A stretch of 52,219 nt of DNA from Gracilibacillus halophilus YIM-C55.5 (GTDB taxonomy: Bacteria > Bacillota > Bacilli > Bacillales > Amphibacillaceae): assembly GCF_000359605.1 (NCBI RefSeq), contig NZ_APML01000034.1:1-52219 (forward strand). Reading direction: 5' to 3'. The translations under genes were made by a program, and so were the position numbers. Numbering within the stretch: the first letter of the stretch is position 1; the number at the start of each line of letters is the position of its first letter. Positions 46,803 to 52,219 of this stretch are shown here, in pieces. Below the pieces are notes generated by a model, which searched no databases, was not told the DNA's origin, and saw only the letters and a list, made by a program, of their open reading frames with translations.

Positions 46803-47852
46803 ATGTCACAAATGGACCAACCCTTATCAAAAATTAAACTGTTAAACCCCACTTATCCAAATAAATCGACCGGTATTATTAATGGAGAATCTTCTGGATT
46901 ACTAAATTGGAATGATATTGCTTATCCGCAAATGTATGATCTCTATCAAACATTGCTTGCGAACTTTTGGAAAGCACAAGAGATTAACATGCAAGATGAT
47001 ATTAAACAGTGGGAATATCTAACAGAGACTGAGAAAGATGTATTCTTGCGCATTAATACACAGTTAGCATCATTAGACAGCTTACAAACGCCAACGATGA
47101 CAGAAGTTATGGATTACGTAACCGATTCGAGTTTCAAAGCGATTTTTGCTGTCATTTCACAACAAGAAGCTGTTCACAATGAATCGTATTCTTATATCTT
47201 AAGTTCACTCGTTCCGTTACGTGAGCAAAATGAACGATTTGACCAGGCGAAAGAAGATCCCATCGTTAGAAAACGAAATCAATTAATTTTAGATCGCTAT
47301 GAAGCATTTCGCCAGCATCCATCACCGCAACGTCTATTTGAATTAGCGGTCAACTCGATTAATTTAGAAGGCATTTATTTCTATGCTGGATTTGCCTTTT
47401 TCTATCATTTAGCCCGTCAACAAAAAATGGTAAAAACGAGCTCTATGATCAGCTACATTCAGCGCGATGAGATGCAACATGCGTATTTTGTGTCCCAGTT
47501 CGTTCGTATTTTACTAACAGAAAACCCAGAACTCAATACGGAAGAAAATATCAATTACGTTTATCAGACGGTCGATAAAGCTGTGCAGTTAGAGAAAGAA
47601 TGGGCCGATTACATCTTAAAAGATATTGATGGCATTGACCTTGAAGAGTTCCATGGCTATGTAGAATACCTCGCGAATAAGCGATTCCGTCAGCTGGGTC
47701 TCGATAATTATTATCCTGCACGCGAAAATCCAATGCAGTGGATTCAAGTGTTTAGTGATGAAATGATGAACGAAACAAAATCCGATTTCTTTGAGCAAAA
47801 GTCGAGAACGTACACGAAAGTATCTTCATCAAACGGATTTGACGAATTGTAA
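46803..47852 (+). CDS. nrdF: Ribonucleoside-diphosphate reductase, small subunit
   Basis: Radical-generating R2 subunit, 349 residues, ferritin-like fold. The dimetal ligands are all present: D92 (ASLDSLQ), E122 and H125 (QQEAVH), E189 (NLEGIYF), E223 and H226 (RDEMQH). The radical tyrosine is Y129, seven residues after E122 as in the E. coli enzyme, so this is a normal tyrosyl-radical class I protein and not a tyrosine-less subclass. GGAGGAAACC precedes the ATG. Whether the metal is Fe or Mn cannot be read; the flavodoxin gene that follows may bear on it. Confidence 0.93.
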   Translation: MSQMDQPLSKIKLLNPTYPNKSTGIINGESSGLLNWNDIAYPQMYDLYQTLLANFWKAQEINMQDDIKQWEYLTETEKDVFLRINTQLASLDSLQTPTMTEVMDYVTDSSFKAIFAVISQQEAVHNESYSYILSSLVPLREQNERFDQAKEDPIVRKRNQLILDRYEAFRQHPSPQRLFELAVNSINLEGIYFYAGFAFFYHLARQQKMVKTSSMISYIQRDEMQHAYFVSQFVRILLTENPELNTEENINYVYQTVDKAVQLEKEWADYILKDIDGIDLEEFHGYVEYLANKRFRQLGLDNYYPARENPMQWIQVFSDEMMNETKSDFFEQKSRTYTKVSSSNGFDEL

Positions 47853-47880
47853 TTTATAATATAGGAGGACTGATCAAGCG

Positions 47881-48321
47881 ATGAAGGCAGCCATTATATA
47901 CACATCGGTAACTGGAAATACCTCAACGCTAGCCGAGTTAATTCATGAACGGATGGAAAGTCGTGGCATGGAGACAGACCTCATCCCAATTCATGAATTC
48001 CGTCCTGGACAGTTATCTCAATATGACATCATTGCCGTTGGAACATATACTTGGGATAATGGTGAACTTCCGCTTGAAATGGAAGACCTATATGAAGCAT
48101 TTGAAACCGAAGACGTGAAACATGTAACAACTGGTGTATTCGGAACTGGTGATAGTTTCTTTGCCCACTATTGCGGCGCTGTCGACCTTTTTCGAGATAT
48201 GCTATTTGCACAAACGAGTCTCGCTGTTACACTAAAAGTCGAATTAACACCACAGCAGACCGATCTCGATCGTTGTGATAAATTCTGTGATCGTTTAACG
48301 CGTGAGCTTATCCTTGTATAA
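47881..48321 (+). CDS. Flavodoxin in the nrd operon
   Basis: 146 residues, with the FMN phosphate loop TSVTGNTSTLA at the N-terminus, AVGTYTWDNGELP for one isoalloxazine side and FGTGDSFFAHYCGAVD for the other. It is a true short-chain flavodoxin by these loops, not the smaller NrdI type. Its ribosome binding site (ATAGGAGGACTG) lies 28 bp after nrdF and a terminator follows its stop, so it is the third gene of the operon. A likely job is electron delivery to, or radical maintenance of, the R2 subunit. Confidence 0.88.
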   Translation: MKAAIIYTSVTGNTSTLAELIHERMESRGMETDLIPIHEFRPGQLSQYDIIAVGTYTWDNGELPLEMEDLYEAFETEDVKHVTTGVFGTGDSFFAHYCGAVDLFRDMLFAQTSLAVTLKVELTPQQTDLDRCDKFCDRLTRELILV

Positions 48322-48347
48322 GTTGGTGCTCCTAAAGCATCAACTTT
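48321..48347 (+). terminator. nrd operon terminator
   Basis: Stem AGTTGGTGCT / AAGCATCAACT with a 4-base loop and a T7 tract, overlapping the flavodoxin stop codon. Confidence 0.85.
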
Positions 48348-48376
48348 TTTTCTGTAACTAAAGGAGGAATCATATA

Positions 48377-48820
48377 ATGTTAGTCGAATATCTTCTCGTA
48401 TTTCTTGGAGGAGCGATACCCTGGTTTGAGATATTAGTTGTCATTCCTTTAGGTGTTTTTACTGGCCTGAATCCAGCTCTTGTGATATTAATTGGCATTG
48501 TTGGCAACTTATCGACATTGATACCGTTAGTCATTGCTTTTGAGAAGGTAAAAACATGGATCACTGATAAAAGCGATTCCAAAAAACAGTCCAAACGATC
48601 TGCGCGAGCGAAAATTATGTGGAACAAATACGGCCTACCGGGAATGATCATGCTTGGACCTGTTGTTCTTGGCTCTCACCTTGCTGCATTTATTGGGATG
48701 ACACTTGGATCATCGAAACAAGCGGTATTGATCTGGTCAACGATCGCGATTGTCATTTGGGCACTTGTATTAGGAATTGCGACTGCACTCGGATTTGAAG
48801 CCTTTGTCCCTAAGCAATAA
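48377..48820 (+). CDS. Small multidrug export family protein (PF06695)
   Basis: 147 residues with membrane segments near 5-25, 30-55, 95-115 and 120-140, and the motifs GGAIPWFEILVVIPLGV and GIVGNLSTLIPLV typical of the family, named small multidrug export protein though transport is not firmly shown. AAAGGAGGAATC precedes the ATG. Single-gene unit, followed by the 20-bp repeat block. Confidence 0.8.
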   Translation: MLVEYLLVFLGGAIPWFEILVVIPLGVFTGLNPALVILIGIVGNLSTLIPLVIAFEKVKTWITDKSDSKKQSKRSARAKIMWNKYGLPGMIMLGPVVLGSHLAAFIGMTLGSSKQAVLIWSTIAIVIWALVLGIATALGFEAFVPKQ

Positions 48821-48823
48821 TAT

Positions 48824-48930
48824 TTTTGCGAAAATGACCATCATTTTGCGATTTTGAAAATTTTTTTGCGAAATTAGAAATAATTTTGCGAAAAACAAGA
48901 TATTTTTGCGACAGGCAGATGATATAGCGA
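48824..48930. repeat. Five-copy motif with exact 20-bp period
   Basis: TTTTGCG starts at 48824, 48844, 48864, 48884 and 48904, exactly 20 bp apart, each followed by A; a worn sixth copy (TATAGCGA) lies at about 48923. The 12-13 bases between copies vary freely. The block starts 4 bases after a stop codon and fills the whole gap before the next gene. It is too short and too variable between copies to be CRISPR. Confidence 0.85.
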
Positions 48931-48954
48931 TATTCGAAAAAGTAGGTGGACGCA

Positions 48955-49398
48955 GTGTATGAAACATTGGTGATTGTTCATATTTTCTCCGCGATTATCG
49001 GTGTTGGTCCTGGATTTATTCTCACAACGATTGTAAAGTCAGCGCAAACCATTAACGAGATTCAATTTGCATTCTTTCTCAAAAGAAAAGTGCATAATAT
49101 TGTTATCTCTGGTGGTAGCTTCATGTTACTGACAGGTATCGCTATGGGCATCCTTAAGCCAAGACTGTTTCAAGAAGGATGGTATCTACTAAGCTTAGTG
49201 CTCTATTCCATTTCGTTTCTAATGGGACCAACCGTGTTAAAACAGTATACCAAACCGATCAAAGAACTTCTCGCACAACAGCCAGAAGAAATACCAACTG
49301 TCTATCACGAGTATATAAAAAAATTATTAATAGCTGAATATATAGTAAATACACTTCTGATCATCATTATTCTTCTCATGATCACAAAGCCATTGTAA
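48955..49398 (+). CDS. DUF2269-family membrane protein
   Basis: 147 residues with four membrane helices and the family text LVIVHIFSAIIGVGPGFI followed by KRKVHNIVISGGSFMLLTGIAMG. The second helix motif and the His in VHIFSA are conserved in DUF2269. The start is taken as GTG at 48955, 5 bases after TAGGTGG; a GTG at 48946 overlaps that site. Function unknown. It ends in a shared terminator with ureD. Confidence 0.78.
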   Translation: MYETLVIVHIFSAIIGVGPGFILTTIVKSAQTINEIQFAFFLKRKVHNIVISGGSFMLLTGIAMGILKPRLFQEGWYLLSLVLYSISFLMGPTVLKQYTKPIKELLAQQPEEIPTVYHEYIKKLLIAEYIVNTLLIIIILLMITKPL

Positions 49399-49402
49399 AG
49401 AC

Positions 49403-49476
49403 ACTGGGACAAAGGATTTTTAAGTCATGAAAACCAAATGTTAGCTGATAACATACGAATTTCCTTTTGTCCCAGT
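49403..49476. terminator. Long-loop inverted repeat between convergent genes
   Basis: ACTGGGACAAAGGA (49403-49416) pairs with TCCTTTTGTCCCAGT (49462-49476) across a 45-base loop. TGGGACA-type inverted repeats are common between Bacillaceae genes, and a lone arm (TTTTGTCCCAG) lies at about 157-167. Confidence 0.65.
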
Positions 49477-49482
49477 CTCCTT

Positions 49483-50307
49483 TCACTGACCATTTATCCA
49501 TTCTGATAATGTATCCATTTCTTGTTTGATGACAGGTAAATGGTTCGATAGCCAACGGATTAAATACCCGCGTTCATGCAGCTTTGTTACACTAGATTGA
49601 TGACCTTTCGTCTGACGTAACTCCGATTGAATCAATTCTTCATCAAAGTTTATATTCGGTCCGATGACCCAAACACTACCTACATACTGATAAGTTTCCA
49701 TCACACCTAGTGCAGCTATTTGCTGGTGTGATGGATTTAAACGAACAGCATCATAAGCTAAACAATCTTCGCCTGACCAAACTTGAAACTTCGTGTGACA
49801 CTCCTGAAACTCAAATGATTCACCCCGCTTGTCACGACCAGGATACAAAATTTCCTCCCACCAAACCGAAGCCGTTCGGTCCATGTCGATCGATATATCA
49901 CTATGAAACCGAGCATCTGTAAAAGGAATCACCTCTTCTCGCTTCCACTCGAGAGATGACCCTTCTTCTAAATGAATGTTGACGACTTGCTGACTCGGTT
50001 GCTTGTTAAAAGATGGATAAATCTTGGTCGCCGATTGCGGATGTAGTCGAACTTGTGCCCCTTTTTCCAAATAAACGCCAAACGTATTTCGGTCACCCGC
50101 AACCATTCCACCCGAAGATTCCATTAAATAAACGGTTGCTCTATGAGAATCATCCAAATATAATGCGCGACTTGCCTTGAGTGGCGGTTGATGATAAAGA
50201 TCTGTCATGACAGTCTTACCTTGCTTTGAAGCAAAATGCATATCCAGTTTACCGTTACGTTGGGGATGTTCCACTTGATTAGCTGCCAGCATGTTCCGTT
50301 TCTCCAC
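49483..50307 (-). CDS. ureD: Urease accessory protein UreD
   Basis: Scaffold of the urease maturation complex that loads nickel into UreC with UreF and UreG. 274 residues with the family text [37 protein letters not shown], and [18 protein letters not shown]. It overlaps the end of ureG by 29 bases, so the genes are translationally coupled. It ends the operon at the convergent terminator. Confidence 0.93.
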   Translation of the reverse strand: MEKRNMLAANQVEHPQRNGKLDMHFASKQGKTVMTDLYHQPPLKASRALYLDDSHRATVYLMESSGGMVAGDRNTFGVYLEKGAQVRLHPQSATKIYPSFNKQPSQQVVNIHLEEGSSLEWKREEVIPFTDARFHSDISIDMDRTASVWWEEILYPGRDKRGESFEFQECHTKFQVWSGEDCLAYDAVRLNPSHQQIAALGVMETYQYVGSVWVIGPNINFDEELIQSELRQTKGHQSSVTKLHERGYLIRWLSNHLPVIKQEMDTLSEWINGQ

Positions 50308-50911
50308 TTCCTTCTAATAACATGTCATGCTGAATCCATTCAATGACTTGATCGACGCCATTCCCACCTCGCACATTAGCAAAAACATATGGTCGCTCTT
50401 TCCGCACAACACTGGCATCCTGTTTCATTTTTTCAATATCCACACCAACATAAGGAGCCAGATCGATTTTGTTAACGACTAATAAATCCGAACGTGTAAC
50501 ACCAGGTCCGCCTTTACGTGGAATATCGCCACCTTCTGCGACATCAATTACATAAATATAGCCATCAACGAGTTCAGGACTAAATGTTGCCGATAAGTTA
50601 TCCCCACCACTTTCTAATAAAATCAAATCAAGGTCATGAAATCGTTCCTTTAATTGATCAATCGCTTCAAAATTCATCGATGCATCTTCACGAATCGCTG
50701 TATGTGGACAACCGCCTGTTTCCACACCAATAATACGATCATTTGATAAAATACCTTGTTTCATTAAATATTCGGCATCTTCTTTCGTGTAAATATCATT
50801 TGTAATAACCGCAACATTATAATGATCTACCATGCGTTTCGTTAATTGTTCAGTTAATGACGTTTTTCCTGAACCAACTGGACCTCCGATACCTACAATA
50901 ACAGGTTTCAT
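50279..50911 (-). CDS. ureG: Urease accessory GTPase UreG
   Basis: SIMIBI-class GTPase that carries nickel to urease. 210 residues with P-loop [10 protein letters not shown], the metal-binding CPH motif in [32 protein letters not shown], and the base-recognition [22 protein letters not shown] precedes the ATG. Third gene of the accessory set here. Confidence 0.96.
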   Translation of the reverse strand: MKPVIVGIGGPVGSGKTSLTEQLTKRMVDHYNVAVITNDIYTKEDAEYLMKQGILSNDRIIGVETGGCPHTAIREDASMNFEAIDQLKERFHDLDLILLESGGDNLSATFSPELVDGYIYVIDVAEGGDIPRKGGPGVTRSDLLVVNKIDLAPYVGVDIEKMKQDASVVRKERPYVFANVRGGNGVDQVIEWIQHDMLLEGSGETEHAGS

Positions 50912-50930
50912 ATATCATTCTCCTTTCACA

Positions 50931-51601
50931 TTACGAAATAAATAATCTTGATGGTAAAAATTTATGATTCATGGATGCAAGCTCTAGCCCAATGGCATGA
51001 TTGGACAAATCACTTAATGAACGGTTCAATGTGATTTGTGCACCCTTTTCCATTTCCGGTATTAAGCGATGAATGACTTCGATACCACCCTTTTGTCCTA
51101 ATGGAATCGCCCGCACAGCATTGTGTACTAAACCAACTGTTGATGAATAGATGAACGTTAACAATGTCGTATATACATCAAATTCCATATCGTACGTGTA
51201 CAATGTATAAGCCATTGGAAAATGTCCATAAATTCGCTGGTTCCGAAATAGTTGGTACCATTCATGCAAATTCTCTGTTTCGTGAACAGGAAGGATCGCC
51301 TGCAAAAATTGTTTTCCTATCATTCGACTTGCTTTACGTGTTTCCTCTGCATTTTTACTAGCATCACATATTTTCTCTAATCGGATGAGGCTGTGCCAAT
51401 CTTTGTGCGCGAGCGATTCATAAGCTTCTTTCACAAAAATGCCATCTGTATAACTAATATTTTCATGAATGTACATTTGTAAAAACTGAAACAAATCTTC
51501 TTTTGTTCGAATCTGATCTTCTTGAATATAAGTTTCCATCCCAAACGAATGGTATAACTTCCAATCGGAAAAGCCGAATCATGAATATGCATTAAATACA
51601 A
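50931..51601 (-). pseudogene. ureF: Urease accessory protein UreF, one-base frameshift
   Basis: UreF joins UreD and UreG in nickel loading. The family N-terminus DSAFPIGSYT is in one frame, and the rest (METYIQEDQIRTKEDLFQF to LPSRLFIS, with LVHNAVRAIPLGQKGG) is in another. Adding one C in the run at 51551-51552 (on the minus strand ACCATTCG to ACCCATTCG) gives GSYTHSFGMETYIQ, exactly the conserved sequence. The start is not certain: a TTG at 51601 (after the ureE stop at 51606) or the ATG at 51592. About 223 residues when repaired, the usual length. With all other ure genes intact the break is probably a sequence error. Confidence 0.9.
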
Positions 51602-51605
51602 AAAT

Positions 51606-52049
51606 TTAGTGCTGATGCCCTCGGTACTTAAATGGTTGTTTAAATCTGTGTTCGGTCTGTTCATATGTGACACCTACTTCTTCGAATAATCGCTCGAGCG
51701 TCTGATCATAGCGAACGATGATTTGGTTTTCTGTAATTAAGCATGGGGTGTGTCGATTTCCCAATTCAAAAGCGGTTTTGCCCATTTCGACGATTGATTC
51801 GGGATACGCGACGAATGCTTTTTCTTTTTTCGTTTGAATCACAATTTGTCGTTGTTCATCTTGATAGACAATATCACCAACCGCTAATGGTTGTTCTTGT
51901 TCCAGCGCAATCGCAACATCCGTTCCTTTGTCCGTTTTCTTTCGTAAGATTCGTTTATTTAATTCATCCCAATCTAATTCGATAAACTCACGATTCAGAT
52001 GACTTTCCTGTTCTTGTTCAATATTTCCGATCACTTCTTTCGTTAACAT
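51606..52049 (-). CDS. ureE: Urease accessory protein UreE
   Basis: Nickel chaperone of the urease system, 147 residues. Text includes VIGNIEQEQES at the N-terminus, ELDWDELNKRILRKKTDKGTDV in the first domain, and GNRHTPCLITENQIIVRYD in the second, whose His binds nickel. The C-terminus is short and ends HQH, so there is no long poly-His tail. The start at 52049 has AAGGGGGCTTATCA upstream; the frame continues to 52148 but that text (SVFVGSASANFAKHR) is unlike UreE. The structural genes ureABC probably lie beyond the right edge. Confidence 0.93.
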   Translation of the reverse strand: MLTKEVIGNIEQEQESHLNREFIELDWDELNKRILRKKTDKGTDVAIALEQEQPLAVGDIVYQDEQRQIVIQTKKEKAFVAYPESIVEMGKTAFELGNRHTPCLITENQIIVRYDQTLERLFEEVGVTYEQTEHRFKQPFKYRGHQH

Positions 52050-52149
52050 TGATAAGCCCCCTTTATTGATCCATTGATCATTGATTTGACGATGCTTTGC
52101 AAAGTTAGCTGAAGCCGAGCCCACGAAAACTGAGCATTTTATCAACAAA

Positions 52150-52219
52150 AGCTTTTCTTAAAAGGCTGTTTTCGTAAACTTTGTTGTTTTAAGATGATTC
52201 GCTATCGGCGAATGCTTGC
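52150..52219. repeat. Repeat-like sequence at the right edge
   Basis: The last 70 bases (AAAAGGCTGTTTTCGTAAAC to CGGCGAATGCTTGC) carry no gene. From memory this text often adjoins the same dispersed Bacillaceae repeat seen at positions 1-125, and the expected continuation TTTCCGCGGGCAC matches that repeat. The window edge would then fall inside a second copy. I cannot confirm this without a search. Confidence 0.35.

Noticed and set aside
48824-48930. CRISPR-like array
   Set aside because: The conserved core is only 8 bp and the spacers 12 bp, far below CRISPR sizes, and no cas genes are near.
51431-51673. Separate small gene upstream of ureF
   Set aside because: It contains DSAFPIGSYT, the N-terminus of UreF; it is part of the frameshifted gene.

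Overview
The window comes from a low-GC, spore-forming member of the Bacillaceae. A GerA-type germinant receptor operon, a DUF3231 protein, Bacillus-type ribosome binding sites (AGGAGG), TTG and GTG starts and sigma-A promoters all point that way. Many proteins are acidic and the dispersed repeats at the ends resemble those of the Virgibacillus/Oceanobacillus/Gracilibacillus/Halobacillus group, but I cannot name a genus from the sequence. Both ends look like dispersed repeat sequence, so the window may be a complete contig broken at repeats.

Layout. 1-2.7 kb: a dispersed repeat arm, then a cadCA cadmium/zinc efflux operon in which both genes carry one-base frameshifts, with a recognisable CadC operator and promoter. 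3-8.2 kb: trmL, an amidase-domain protein, an unlisted 50-residue lipoprotein, ogt, queG and an ABC-class ATPase. 8.3-10.9 kb: a cell-wall GH10 xylanase with a tandem-repeat linker and a sorting-like tail, next to a class D sortase, and tRNA-Gly(TCC). 11-16.6 kb: DUF3231 and a ger operon with an extra membrane gene at its front and a 48-residue membrane protein at its end. 16.9-19.8 kb: a ZIP transporter and a YdbS/YdbT pair. 19.9-24.6 kb: a NikABCDE-type ABC importer. 25-32.4 kb: the most interesting locus, an operon of an AEC transporter, a LarA-family nickel epimerase, an SDR, LarE, an FGGY gluconokinase-like kinase and LarB, behind a 20-bp perfect palindrome and a Gfo/Idh oxidoreductase. 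32.6-35.7 kb: a frameshifted LysM/M14 endopeptidase, a nitroreductase, and a decayed scar holding glycosyltransferase and IS3-type remnants. 35.8-41.7 kb: an aldo/keto reductase and the sucrose regulon scrA(frameshifted)-scrB-scrK with scrR and three LacI-type operators. 41.9-49.4 kb (plus strand): a small membrane protein, an ABC exporter, the nrd operon with promoter and twin NrdR boxes, a flavodoxin and two membrane proteins. 49.5-52 kb: ureE, ureF(frameshifted), ureG and ureD; the urease subunits should lie just beyond the right end.

How the genes fit together. Nickel is a recurring theme: a Nik-type importer, LarB/LarE cofactor synthesis for a nickel-pincer enzyme, and urease maturation. 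The lar operon can be read as a sugar-acid pathway: uronate or ketoaldonate reduced or oxidised by the SDR, C2 epimerised by the LarA homologue, then phosphorylated by the kinase. LarC, needed for the last cofactor step, is not in the window. The xylanase gives a possible source of uronic acids, but that link is inference.

Two cross-cutting observations. First, five genes (cadA, cadC, the M14 peptidase, scrA, ureF) are each broken by one missing base, all repaired by adding one base at a short run or ambiguous site; this looks more like sequencing error than decay. Second, several intergenic gaps carry short motifs repeated with strict periods of 20, 21 or 51 bp, which no known feature class explains.
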